Assembly: GCA_020831845.1 (NCBI GenBank)
Contig: JAFIFV010000005.1
Span: forward strand, 1-48,227
Length of the DNA stretch: 48,227 bases
Reading direction: 5' to 3'
Origin: Ectothiorhodospiraceae bacterium
Lineage (GTDB): Bacteria > Pseudomonadota > Gammaproteobacteria > Nitrococcales > Aquisalimonadaceae
Shown piece by piece: positions 1 to 7,408 of this stretch. Both the position numbers and the translations under genes were made by a program. The notes beneath the pieces were generated by a model. It saw nothing but the letters and a program-made list of their open reading frames with translations, was not told the DNA's origin and ran no database searches. The stretch's first letter is position 1. Every line of letters begins with the position of its first letter.

Positions 1-146
1 GCTGCCACGGATCAGGAAGGCGGCGTAGCAGGATGGCATATGCAACGGAATGTTTTTCCTTCAAACCCTCCCCGCTCTCGCAAACCTTCCTCGCCGAGCC
101 AGCAATCTGCCAAGGGATTGTCAGGCGATGAAGGAGCCAAACCGCC

Positions 147-653
147 ATGTCCATACATCTTCGCATCGAGGGCCTCTCCGGCGATTCCGGAGACAGCGGC
201 CACCAGGGCTGGATTGATATTCTGGATCTGAAATGGGGCGTCCGGCGCCGGATCACGTCTCATACCGGCACCAGAGGCAACCGCGAATCCAGCAACGCCG
301 AAATCACCGATCTGACCCTCACCAAGTACCTGGATTCCAGCTCCCCCAGCCTATTTCTGGAATCATGCTGCGGCAGAGGCAAAGAGATGCAGCTTGATCT
401 GACGAAGACCGGAGACGGTGCGGGCTCGGATACGTATATGAGCTATTGGCTGAAACAGGCGGTTGTCAAAAGCTATCACGTCGAGGCCCTGGCCTTGCGT
501 CGTTCCCGCTTTGTTGGAAATCCAAGACCAGTGGAAATCATCAAGGTCAGCTTCGTAGGACTCGAAGCCCGCTATACCCCCTATGACGACAGCGGAGCGT
601 TTCAGGCAGCGATGGCAGTGGGGTTTGACGCAGCGACGAATCAGCGGATGTAA
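147..653 (+). CDS. hcp: Hcp family type VI secretion protein (copy 1)
   Basis: 168 aa, the usual Hcp length. Hcp forms hexameric rings that stack into the inner tube of the type VI secretion system and can carry effectors in its lumen. The family signature is visible: an N-terminal beta strand, HQGWIDIL, then RESSN, the ITDLTLTKYLD segment, SCCGRGK and a C-terminal VGFD. The ATG is preceded by AAGGAG about 10 bases upstream. Over the first ~113 residues it matches the second Hcp at 5815 at slightly more than half of positions (hand alignment). No tssB/C, clpV, vgrG or baseplate genes are in the window, so this is an orphan hcp. Two small genes follow within 14 bp and are probably co-transcribed, an arrangement typical of Hcp-linked cargo. 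Base composition is visibly less GC-rich than in the surrounding metabolic genes. Family assignment is firm; secretion of this copy is inferred. Confidence 0.93.
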   Translation: MSIHLRIEGLSGDSGDSGHQGWIDILDLKWGVRRRITSHTGTRGNRESSNAEITDLTLTKYLDSSSPSLFLESCCGRGKEMQLDLTKTGDGAGSDTYMSYWLKQAVVKSYHVEALALRRSRFVGNPRPVEIIKVSFVGLEARYTPYDDSGAFQAAMAVGFDAATNQRM

Positions 654-667
654 GGGGGGATGGCCTC

Positions 668-1039
668 ATGGCGGAAGTACAAGGCATTGAACTGAGCGCG
701 GATGACAAAGCGAACATGCGGACGTTCCTGAGATTGGTTTATGCGGATAATCCGGCAGTCGTGGATCGATGGGACATGAACGAGGCCGTTTTCGAGATCA
801 TCATGGAGATGATCGAGCAAGTACTTCAGTGTTCTGATCGTATGGACTACGTTCCTCAGCCTGGGGATCTGGTCGGTGGGCGAGGTGGTATGCGTTATGC
901 GAAGAAAGTATTGAAATCCATTGCGGAGCGCGTGGAGGAGAATCAGGGCCAACCAAGTCGCGGAATCTATATTACTTGTCGCGTTGCGGTTTCCAGGAAT
1001 TACAGAACCCCGTTAGAACTTGCAGGGACTGGCCTATGA
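668..1039 (+). CDS. Small uncharacterised protein linked to hcp; candidate T6SS cargo
   Basis: 123 aa, family not recognised. It starts 14 bp after hcp, behind the purine-rich stretch AAGGGGGGA. There is no signal peptide or membrane segment. The first half is acidic and predicted helical; the second half is glycine-rich (GDLVGGRGG) and basic, ending in RNYRTPLELAGTG. Its stop overlaps the start of the next, exported, protein (ATGA), so the two are translationally coupled. A small cytosolic protein after hcp and coupled to a periplasmic partner matches the usual layout of a T6SS effector and its immunity protein. I see no known toxin motif (no amidase Cys-His, lipase GXSXG or HxxD), so the effector role is inference from context only. 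Confidence 0.72.
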   Translation: MAEVQGIELSADDKANMRTFLRLVYADNPAVVDRWDMNEAVFEIIMEMIEQVLQCSDRMDYVPQPGDLVGGRGGMRYAKKVLKSIAERVEENQGQPSRGIYITCRVAVSRNYRTPLELAGTGL

Positions 1040-1572
1040 AGTATTTTCCGTTTGTAATCCTTTGTTTTTTTGGATTTTCTGCCCATGCTGGCACGCTGCT
1101 TTGTGGTGATGCTCCTTGCGACAATGTCCGGTCAGAGAAAATGGCGTGGCCAGTCGCTCTCGGCGAGGGACTTCCATTGACGTCAGCGCCTCGGGTGACT
1201 TTGAAGATTCCGACTGGTTTCACCGCGATACACCAGCATGAAAATCTTGTCAGCTTCAGCTATTCCGAAAGCGAAGAGCAAGAGACAACAATTTTTCTTG
1301 TCAGCAGCAGAATCCGGTCGGGGGAACAATCTGGCCCGGAAGGTGGGTGGGAGACTCTGCACGAGTTCAGAAAAGGGGAGATCGTTATCTATTATTACGA
1401 AAGCCCTGCAGATGAGGATACGTATGTCGCCATTATCAGGAACCTCGAGCAGGAGCGGAATAGCCCGTTCGGAACGGTGTGGTATCTGACGTTGGGCGCG
1501 AAGGGGCTGCCCGAAGAAAAGTTTCTTCAGATCATTGGTTCGGTAGCGCCGAGGGGGGCGGCAGACCAGTGA
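1036..1572 (+). CDS. Exported uncharacterised protein downstream of hcp; candidate immunity protein
   Basis: 178 aa starting at ATG 1036, which overlaps the preceding stop by 4 bp (ATGA). An earlier in-frame ATG at 976 lies deep in the preceding gene and would bury the signal sequence. Residues 1-19 (MKYFPFVILCFFGFSAHAG) form a clear Sec signal peptide with an AHA cleavage motif. Two cysteines follow early in the mature protein (LLCGDAPC) and could form a disulfide. The rest looks beta-rich with several aromatic stretches (EIVIYYYES), consistent with a small periplasmic domain. I do not recognise the family. Its position suggests a periplasmic immunity or accessory protein for the product of the 668-1039 gene; this is inference. 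The gene is noticeably AT-rich at its 5' end. A strong hairpin follows at 1582-1618. Confidence 0.75.
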   Translation: MKYFPFVILCFFGFSAHAGTLLCGDAPCDNVRSEKMAWPVALGEGLPLTSAPRVTLKIPTGFTAIHQHENLVSFSYSESEEQETTIFLVSSRIRSGEQSGPEGGWETLHEFRKGEIVIYYYESPADEDTYVAIIRNLEQERNSPFGTVWYLTLGAKGLPEEKFLQIIGSVAPRGAADQ

Positions 1573-1581
1573 GCCACCGGT

Positions 1582-1618
1582 GCTGGGGTTCGCTGGCCCG
1601 TCGCCAACGAACCCCAGC
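1582..1618. terminator. Bidirectional terminator hairpin between convergent genes
   Basis: GCTGGGGTTCG (1582-1592) pairs perfectly with CGAACCCCAGC (1608-1618). After one mismatch the stem continues as TGGC/GCCA around a 5-base loop, giving about 15 pairs. It sits exactly between the stop of the exported hcp-linked gene (1572) and the stop of atoE on the other strand (1630). There is no long T run on either side, so efficiency is uncertain. Confidence 0.65.
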
Positions 1619-1629
1619 CTCTCTGTCTG

Positions 1630-2949
1630 CTACGGAAACACCACCAGCCCCACGCCGATGATCACCCCTGACACCACCAGGGTGATCAGGCAGAAGCCCA
1701 TGATGTCCTTGGCGCGGAGGCCGGCGATGGCCAGTGCCGGCAGGGCCCAGAACGGCTGGATCATGTTGGTCCAGGCGTCACCCCAGGCCACCGCCATGGC
1801 GGTGCGGGACATATCCGCTCCAAGCTCCATCGCCGCCGGGATCATCACCGGTGCCTGCACCGCCCACTGCCCGCCGCCGGACGGCACGAACACGTTCACA
1901 ATGCCGGCGCTGAGGAAGGCGAACAGCGGCAGTGTGACGTCATTCGAGATGGCCACGAAGCCATTGGACAGGGTCACGGCCAGGCCGGAGCCCACCATCA
2001 TGCCCATGATCCCCGCATAGAAGGGGAACTGGATGATGATGCCGGCTGCCCCCTTGGCCGCCTCCTGCAGCGAAGTCAGGAACTGCATCGGCCGACCGTG
2101 CAGGATGATGCCCAGGAACAGGAAGATGAAGTTGACGATGTTCAGGTTCAGGCTGCCATCGTTCACCAGGAAATAGTAGGCGATGAACACCAGGCCCATG
2201 ATCCCCACGGCCTGGGCCAACAGCAGGCTGTTCTCCAGCCGCGAAGCCGGCGTGGGCTCCTTTTCCTCGGGAACCACCGGCGCATCCTCCAGCTTGCTGC
2301 GGTCCACCGTCACCGTGTCTTCGGGTTTCGGCATCATCAATCGGTTCAGGATCGGCAGCACGATGAACAGGCACAGCACCAGCAGCAGATTGTAGGCCGA
2401 GAAGATGGTGGTGCCGGTACTGACCACGCCCATCTGTTCCTGCATGAAGTGGCCTTCGGTGGCGATCACCAGAGGCACCGAGCCGGCCAGGCCGCCGTGC
2501 CATACCAGGAAGCCGCTGTAGGCACTTGCAATCAGCAGGCGATAGTCCACGCCTTCCACCTGCCGCGCCAACTGGCGACCGAACATCGCGCCGATCACTA
2601 GCCCGAAGCCCCAGTTGATCCAGGCAGCGCACAGCGAAACCAGCGTGACCAGGATGATGGCCTGGCCCGGCGTCTTCGCCAGCTTGGCGATGGCCTCGAG
2701 AATCCGCCGGACGAAGGGTGTGCTCGCCAGCACCCAGCCGGTGACCAGAATCAGCACCATCTGCATGGCGAACTGCAGCAGGTTCCAGAAGCCGTTCCCC
2801 CAGTGCTCGATCATCTGCACCGGCCCTTCCCGCTCGATGGCCATGCCGGCGACGAATACCACCAGCGTCAACAGCAGCACCAGAACGTAGGGGTCCGGCA
2901 GCCAACGCTCCACGGCCTTGACTGAAGACATGCTTATACGCTTGATCAT
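1630..2949 (-). CDS. atoE: AtoE-family short-chain fatty acid permease
   Basis: 439 aa polytopic inner-membrane protein of the AtoE/short-chain fatty acid transporter family, which imports acetoacetate, butyrate and similar short acids. Family features are visible: an N-terminal VERWLPDPYVLVLLLTL segment, WNLLQFAMQMVLILVTG, the conserved CAAWINWGFGLVIGAM block, and FVPSGGGQWAVQAPV near residue 360, with roughly a dozen hydrophobic segments. The start at 2949 has GAGGAG six bases upstream. It is divergent from the thiolase-like gene at 3215 across a 265-bp control region, suggesting a shared role in short-chain or branched acyl metabolism. Substrate is inferred from the family. Confidence 0.9.
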   Translation of the reverse strand: MIKRISMSSVKAVERWLPDPYVLVLLLTLVVFVAGMAIEREGPVQMIEHWGNGFWNLLQFAMQMVLILVTGWVLASTPFVRRILEAIAKLAKTPGQAIILVTLVSLCAAWINWGFGLVIGAMFGRQLARQVEGVDYRLLIASAYSGFLVWHGGLAGSVPLVIATEGHFMQEQMGVVSTGTTIFSAYNLLLVLCLFIVLPILNRLMMPKPEDTVTVDRSKLEDAPVVPEEKEPTPASRLENSLLLAQAVGIMGLVFIAYYFLVNDGSLNLNIVNFIFLFLGIILHGRPMQFLTSLQEAAKGAAGIIIQFPFYAGIMGMMVGSGLAVTLSNGFVAISNDVTLPLFAFLSAGIVNVFVPSGGGQWAVQAPVMIPAAMELGADMSRTAMAVAWGDAWTNMIQPFWALPALAIAGLRAKDIMGFCLITLVVSGVIIGVGLVVFP

Positions 2950-3110
2950 CAGAACTCCTCGGCTTGTTGCTTGTGCTTTTGTTTTCTACGCCGGGCGAGG
3001 GGCGGCGTGCCCGCATCGCCCTTTGCAGATAGTAGTGCATTTGCCGTTCAGGGGGCGAAGCTGTCTCTCCGGCGTGGTCCGGTTCGCCTGACCGGTTCCG
3101 CCAACGGCTT

Positions 3111-3180
3111 TGGCCGATACGGCCATTGGTGAATGCACGTATGCTGGCTAGACTGATCGGCGACCGCCGTGGAGCCACGG
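3111..3180. promoter_or_regulatory. Two dyad sequences in the atoE/thiolase divergent region
   Basis: TGGCCG-ATA-CGGCCA (3111-3125) and CCGTGG-AG-CCACGG (3167-3180) are perfect inverted repeats in the region between the divergent starts at 2949 and 3215. Either could be an operator for the TetR protein encoded at 4959. No convincing -35/-10 pair was found next to them, so they are candidates only. Confidence 0.3.
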
Positions 3181-3214
3181 TGTCGTATCGACTACAACTA
3201 GGCGGGAGTACCGA

Positions 3215-4381
3215 ATGAGTATCAGGGGGAAGGCGTGTATCGCCGGAATTTTCGAGCACCCCACGCGCAAGGCGCCGGACAAGTCCGTGGCGCAGTTGCA
3301 TGCGGAGTGTGCAAAGGGCGCGCTGGAGGATGCCGGCCTGTCATTGTCCGATGTGGACGGTTATTTCTGCGCGGGTGACGCGCCGGGCCTCGGGCCGCTC
3401 AGCATGGTGGAGTACATGGGCCTGAACGTGCGCCATATGGACTCCACGGAAACTGGCGGCTCCTCGTACCTGATCCTGGCATCCCACGCCGCCCAGGCCA
3501 TTGCCATGGGCAAGTGCGACGTGGCGCTGATCACGCTGGCGGGGCGACCGCGGTCGGAAGGCTCCAGCGGAACGCAGGTGCGCAACTGGGGCGCCAATAT
3601 CCCGGATTCGCCCTTCGAGCTGCCCTATGGCCCGCTCACCGTGAACATGTACGCCATGGCGGCGATGCGTCATATGCACGAGTTCGGCACCACCAGCGAA
3701 CAACTGGCCTGGGTCAAGGTCGCGGCCTCCCATCATGCACAGCACAACCCCAATGCCATGCTGCCCAAGCTGGTCACGGTGGACGAGGTGCTGGAATCGC
3801 CGATGATCTCCGATCCGTTGCATCGTCTGGATTGCTGCGTGGTCAGTGACGGCGGCGGTGCGCTGATCGTCACCCGCCCGGAGATAGCGAAAACTCTGAA
3901 GAAGCCAGTGGTGAGTATTCGCGGCGCCGGCGAGGCGCCGAAGAACCTGGCTGGCGGCAAGGTGGATCTCACCTACACCGGCGCTGTCTGGTCCGGCAAG
4001 ACGGCCTTCGAGGAAGCGGGCGTGACGCCGGCGGACATCCAGTACGCCTCCATCTATGACAGCTTCACCATCACCGTGCTGCTGCAACTGGAAGATCTGG
4101 GCTTCTGCAAGAAGGGCGAGGGCGGCCGTTTCGTGGCCGACGGCAACCTGATCTCGGGTTCCGGCAAGCTGCCTGTCAACACCGATGGCGGCGGCCTGTG
4201 CAACAACCATCCGGCCAACCGTGGCGGCATCACCAAGATCATCGAGGCGGTGCGTCAGTTGCGTGGCGAAGCCCATCCGGAAGTGCAGGTGAAGGACTGC
4301 GGTCTCGCCTTGGCGCAGGGCACCGGCGGCTCCATCGGTACGCGCCACGGCAGCGCCACACTGATTCTGGAAAGGGGGTAA
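3215..4381 (+). CDS. Thiolase-superfamily protein lacking both catalytic cysteines
   Basis: 388 aa with the thiolase fold of the SCP-x/lipid-transfer (Ltp) branch. Normal thiolases carry a nucleophilic Cys near residue 90 and a second Cys in a C-terminal CxGGG motif. Here the first site reads TETGGSSYL (residues 78-86) and the C-terminal motif reads AQGTGGSIG, so both cysteines are absent. The His of the HP loop is present (NHPANRGG, H332). Cysteine-less Ltp2-type proteins that pair with a DUF35 protein act as retro-aldolases on acyl-CoAs (for example Ltp2 with ChsH2 in steroid side-chain degradation). The DUF35 gene follows 4 bp later, so such a complex is plausible. It is divergent from atoE and followed by a TetR gene, which points to an inducible acyl-CoA breakdown role. 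The start has GGCGGGAG upstream. The fold is certain; the reaction is not. Confidence 0.88.
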   Translation: MSIRGKACIAGIFEHPTRKAPDKSVAQLHAECAKGALEDAGLSLSDVDGYFCAGDAPGLGPLSMVEYMGLNVRHMDSTETGGSSYLILASHAAQAIAMGKCDVALITLAGRPRSEGSSGTQVRNWGANIPDSPFELPYGPLTVNMYAMAAMRHMHEFGTTSEQLAWVKVAASHHAQHNPNAMLPKLVTVDEVLESPMISDPLHRLDCCVVSDGGGALIVTRPEIAKTLKKPVVSIRGAGEAPKNLAGGKVDLTYTGAVWSGKTAFEEAGVTPADIQYASIYDSFTITVLLQLEDLGFCKKGEGGRFVADGNLISGSGKLPVNTDGGGLCNNHPANRGGITKIIEAVRQLRGEAHPEVQVKDCGLALAQGTGGSIGTRHGSATLILERG

Positions 4382-4385
4382 GGGG

Positions 4386-4787
4386 ATGAGCACGCCATAT
4401 CAGGACAGAGACCTGCCCGCGCCGGCCCTGAACCCCGGCGACGAGGCCTATTTCGACGCCGCCCGCGAAGGACGGTTCATGCTCAAGCGCTGCCCCGACT
4501 GCGGCGAGTATCACTGGTACCCGCGGCCATTGTGCCCGTTCTGCCTGAGCGACCGGACCGAATGGGTGGAGGCCAAGGGCACCGGCGAGATCTACACCTT
4601 CAGCGTCACCCGGCGCGCCGGCCCGATTCCTTACGCGATTGCGCACGTCACCCTGGATGAGGGCGTGACCATGATGAGCAACATCGTGGACTGCGACCTG
4701 GATGATATCCGTGTGGGCCAGCGCGTCACCGTCGTGTTCAAGGCGGCCGCGGACGGTTTCATGCTGCCCTGCTTCAAGCCTCTCTGA
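4386..4787 (+). CDS. DUF35 zinc-ribbon/OB-fold protein, thiolase partner
   Basis: 133 aa, typical of DUF35 acyl-CoA-associated OB-fold proteins. A rubredoxin-like zinc ribbon occupies residues 36-53 (CPDC...CPFC, Cys36/39/50/53). The OB fold follows (EWVEAKGTGEIYTFSVTRR and GVTMMSNIVDCD). DUF35 proteins form stable complexes with thiolase-fold partners and are often needed for their activity. The gene begins 4 bp after the thiolase-like stop behind AAGGGG, so the two are almost certainly co-translated and form one enzyme. It has no transmembrane or signal sequence. Confidence 0.9.
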   Translation: MSTPYQDRDLPAPALNPGDEAYFDAAREGRFMLKRCPDCGEYHWYPRPLCPFCLSDRTEWVEAKGTGEIYTFSVTRRAGPIPYAIAHVTLDEGVTMMSNIVDCDLDDIRVGQRVTVVFKAAADGFMLPCFKPL

Positions 4788-4958
4788 ACACTGTCCGGCT
4801 CAGCCGGGCGGACCCTGCGGCGGTGGTCGGCTTCCATGCTGGCTGCCGCCGCTTGTGCATGATATGTTGAAAACTTCAGATATTTGCTTGCCGGCTGCAA
4901 GTTGCTAGTGGGTGGCGGTTCGTGTGCGCCGGACAGCGCACCGTTGGTGGGATTCTCG

Positions 4959-5588
4959 ATGAGTGTAGTCACGATCAACAGACGACGGCGGACCCAGGCT
5001 GAACGGACGGAAGAATCCGGCCAGCGCATGGTGGACGCCGGCATCCGGCTCATCCTCGAGAAGGGACCGCAGAAGACGACGCTCCGGGAGGTAGGGGAAC
5101 TGGCCGGCTACAGCCGCGGGCTGGCCGGCTACCACTTCGGCTCCAAGGAAGGCCTGTTCCGGGAAATACTCACCCACAGTCGCAAGCAGTGGGTGCAGGA
5201 ACTGAACGCCACCGTGGGTAGCAAGCGCGGCCTGGAAGCCATGCTTGCCGCCACGGATGCCTTCCGGCGCTTCCTGCACAAGGCCCCCGATCATTACCGC
5301 GCCATGCTGCTGCTCTGGTACGAATCCGTCGGGCACGCATCCCCTGTCAGCGCGAAGCTGGTCGAGCACCACGCGGCGCAGCGCCGTGACGTCAAGCGCT
5401 GGGTGGAGGAAGGCATTGTGGACGGGGAAATCGCGGACGACGTGGACGCGGAAGCCGTGGCGGCCGGCTTCTGTTCGCTGATGCTCGGTACTGTCTATCA
5501 ATGGCAGGTCAATCCCAAGGCCTTCGATCTCGACCGTGCCTTCGAGGAATACAAGCGCTGGCTGACGCTGGCCTTGCAGGTACGATAA
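4959..5588 (+). CDS. TetR-family transcriptional regulator
   Basis: 209 aa from the ATG at 4959; a longer reading frame back to 4884 adds residues that do not look like a TetR N-terminus. The DNA-binding domain covers about residues 10-60: a basic tail (INRRRRTQAER), then the helix-turn-helix TTLREVGELAGYSRGLAGYHF, which ends in the conserved YHF-x-SKEGLF motif. The C-terminal ligand domain is helical and contains YRAMLLLWYESVG. It lies 171 bp after the DUF35 gene in the same direction. It probably represses the thiolase/DUF35 and perhaps the atoE promoter in response to an acyl-CoA or acid, but this is inferred from position only. Confidence 0.88.
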   Translation: MSVVTINRRRRTQAERTEESGQRMVDAGIRLILEKGPQKTTLREVGELAGYSRGLAGYHFGSKEGLFREILTHSRKQWVQELNATVGSKRGLEAMLAATDAFRRFLHKAPDHYRAMLLLWYESVGHASPVSAKLVEHHAAQRRDVKRWVEEGIVDGEIADDVDAEAVAAGFCSLMLGTVYQWQVNPKAFDLDRAFEEYKRWLTLALQVR

Positions 5589-5708
5589 AAATTTATTGTA
5601 CTCACGGGAATTGTTCGGTCTTTCAATAACACGCCCTCTATAAAGAGCACTGCTACCTCCATGGGTATCGGCGAGGCCCGATATGTCTGACCGGTAAAAT
5701 TTTCTTTG

Positions 5709-5737
5709 TTGTTCAGGACGATCAGCTTGTTTACAGT
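5709..5737 (+). promoter_or_regulatory. Candidate sigma-70 promoter for the second hcp module
   Basis: TTGTTC (5709-5714) and TACAGT (5732-5737) are separated by 17 bases, about 80 bp before the hcp ATG at 5815. The 226-bp gap is conspicuously AT-rich compared with its surroundings. Match to consensus is moderate, so this is a candidate only. Confidence 0.35.
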
Positions 5738-5814
5738 AACGGCTGATGGCGGTCGCTAGGAAGCGCCTGCTTTAGAAGGAGCTTTGTCGAGAGACACATG
5801 CAAGGAGCTTTTCA

Positions 5815-6303
5815 ATGTCTGTATTTTTGCACTATGAAGGAATCGCTGGGGAGAGTTCTGACCTCAACCATCAAGGATGGATCGACGTTGAGTCCTGGAG
5901 TTGGGGAACAGAGCGCAAGATAACTTCGAACAGTTCAACCCGCCACGACCGCGAATCCAGTAACACCACAATAACCGATCTGATCATTACCAGGCATATG
6001 GACAGTGCCACTCCCTATCTGTTTATTGAGTCCTGCTGCGGCAGAGGCAAGACTGCTGTGCTTCGCTTGACGAAAACCGGGTCGGGCGCTGGTGCTGACG
6101 CGTTCATGGAGTACACTCTGAAGGACGCCGTTATCAGCAAATATCACGTCGGAGGCACCAGTCAGGATAATAAGCGGCCGTTGGAGCACATCAGAATTTC
6201 CTTCATTGACATCGAAATGAAGTACGTGGCGTTTGACGACGACGGTCAACCCCAAGGCCCGATTGCAGTAGGCTTCGACACGTCCGAAAACAAACAGCAC
6301 TGA
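5815..6303 (+). CDS. hcp: Hcp family type VI secretion protein (copy 2)
   Basis: 162 aa, an Hcp tube protein paralogous to the one at 147. Conserved blocks are HQGWIDV, the WSWG turn, RESSN, TITDLIITRHMDS, ESCCGRGK, LTKTGSGAGAD and the C-terminal VGFD. The ATG follows CAAGGAGC, a good ribosome-binding site. The two copies agree at just over half of positions in the first ~113 residues and differ more in the loop before the last strands, so this is an old paralogue rather than a recent duplication. An exported protein and a very small protein follow. The pattern repeats the first hcp locus (hcp plus short accessory genes), with the same lower GC content. No T6SS structural genes are nearby. 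Confidence 0.93.
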   Translation: MSVFLHYEGIAGESSDLNHQGWIDVESWSWGTERKITSNSSTRHDRESSNTTITDLIITRHMDSATPYLFIESCCGRGKTAVLRLTKTGSGAGADAFMEYTLKDAVISKYHVGGTSQDNKRPLEHIRISFIDIEMKYVAFDDDGQPQGPIAVGFDTSENKQH

Positions 6304-6385
6304 GACCAATTCGCGGGTGACGGCGAAAATGCCGACGCCCGCGCAGCTTGGGAATCAGTCTGAAGCGCCACAGAGGTGTGCTTTC

Positions 6386-6892
6386 ATGCCTGTAATTCCA
6401 AGACCGCTTGTCGTCGGGAGGTCACTTTATCGCCCCAGCAGCACTGGGACGTGTTCAGTCCTCGCGGCGGTGCTCATGCTTGCGCTGATTTTTCCTTCTG
6501 CTATCGCCGCGAACGCTGTCTCCCAAGGGGACGCAAGCCGAGATTCCGTGAAGTATCCGGATGTATTGCCGGCTGAGTCGATGGCGGCGGTCGATAGCCT
6601 CTTGGAGCAGTTTTCGGCAGCCAGCGCGTGCGATGCCTTGGACGAAAATATGTTGATCTATTTCGCGCGGCGGATCGATACCCTTGTAGCGGAGGCGGTG
6701 CAGGAAACGCGTCGAGAAAATCCGGAAGCAAACACTGCGGAGATGGCTGCTCGCATCATGTCTAGTTTCGATAGCAGGGCTGATCGGCATTACGAAGAGG
6801 TGCTGGATCGCGGCTGCGACGACGAACAGGTGCAGATCCTTATTCGTCAGTTTCGCAGCAATGCGCTGACGGACGAGGGGCGGATTAAGTAG
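6386..6892 (+). CDS. Exported uncharacterised protein in second hcp module
   Basis: 168 aa from the ATG at 6386, chosen because AGAGGTG lies 7 bases upstream. Longer starts at GTG 6317 and ATG 6329 are possible but lack as good a site and lengthen the region before the signal. Residues ~20-42 are hydrophobic and end in FPSAIAANA, a plausible signal peptidase site after an unusually long n-region; it could instead be a membrane anchor. The mature part is helical and charged, with two cysteines (ASACDALDE and DRGCDDE) that could form a disulfide. Family not recognised. By analogy with the first hcp locus it may be a periplasmic immunity or accessory protein, but there is no sequence proof. Confidence 0.65.
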   Translation: MPVIPRPLVVGRSLYRPSSTGTCSVLAAVLMLALIFPSAIAANAVSQGDASRDSVKYPDVLPAESMAAVDSLLEQFSAASACDALDENMLIYFARRIDTLVAEAVQETRRENPEANTAEMAARIMSSFDSRADRHYEEVLDRGCDDEQVQILIRQFRSNALTDEGRIK

Positions 6893-6914
6893 CCGGCTGT
6901 CAGAAGGGGGGAAT

Positions 6915-7073
6915 ATGGCGGAAAATGATGACAGGGATAAGCGGCTCGATCACCATAGACAAGCGTTGGAATCGCGCGGCAGAATGCATGGACGGGCGAT
7001 GGCGCGCCTCATAAGTGGCGGTGGCTCAAGTGGCAGTGAGTTTATCGACCACTTGGCGCTAGGGAAGCGCTGA
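6915..7073 (+). pseudogene. 52-codon ORF truncated by MITE insertion
   Basis: A short frame that begins MAENDDRDKRLDHHRQAL and ends with LALGKR. It has one of the strongest ribosome-binding sites in the region (AAGGGGGG three bases before the ATG), so it is likely translated. The last codons and the stop (TGA at 7071-7073) lie inside the left terminal repeat of the MITE-like element at 7060-7333, so the present C-terminus is created by the insertion. If the element and one TA are removed by hand, the frame continues past the junction without a stop into sequence antisense to mtgA, so the original end cannot be recovered. The product is hydrophilic, basic and glycine/serine-rich near its end. 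It probably was the last gene of the hcp module, perhaps its cargo; that is inference. Confidence 0.55.
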
Positions 7074-7333
7074 AGGATTCGCACCGTCGCGCTCGAGATC
7101 GGTTTTCGTTCGTGGCTAGGAGCAAGGTGCCGCAGGTAGTGGTTCTACCTTTGGTGGCTTGCGACACCGCCACGGGCTAAAACCGGCCGAGCCCCGAGGG
7201 GTTACGGTCAGATTTTTCGCGCTGCGTTGTTGCGGCGCTTGACCGTGGAATGACCACGGCGCTGCGCACTGCGCCTGGCAGCGCGAAAAATCTGACCGTA
7301 ACGCGGCAGCGTGAATGCTTCAGCGCTTCCCTA
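7060..7333. mobile_element. 274-bp MITE-like element with 21-bp terminal inverted repeats
   Basis: The left end 7060-7080 and the reverse complement of the right end 7313-7333 agree at 20 of 21 positions (TAGGGAAGCGCTGAAG then G or C, then ATTC). TA flanks both tips, consistent with a TA target duplication. The wider flanks CTAG and CTAA also resemble the YTAR targets of IS5-type elements, but do not match each other exactly. There is no transposase; the interior contains the long palindrome at 7201-7302. It ends the 52-codon gene of the hcp module and sits 75 bp beyond the mtgA stop. A third, lone end of the same repeat is at 8211. Confidence 0.65.
7201..7302. repeat. Long internal inverted repeat of the MITE
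   Basis: Perfect 25-bp arms at 7201-7225 and 7278-7302 (GTTACGGTCAG... and its complement ...CTGACCGTAAC) enclose 52 bases that contain a second dyad, CCGTGG (7243-7248) and CCACGG (7254-7259). Transcribed RNA would fold into one long hairpin in either direction. It lies downstream of both the hcp module and, on the other strand, mtgA, so it may act as a terminator. Confidence 0.75.
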
Positions 7334-7408
7334 AGACCTGCCGGGTTCCGGGGAGTTCGCCTCGGATTCGTATGCCCGAGTGCGGACGGATGCCCCATCG
7401 GCGGAGCC

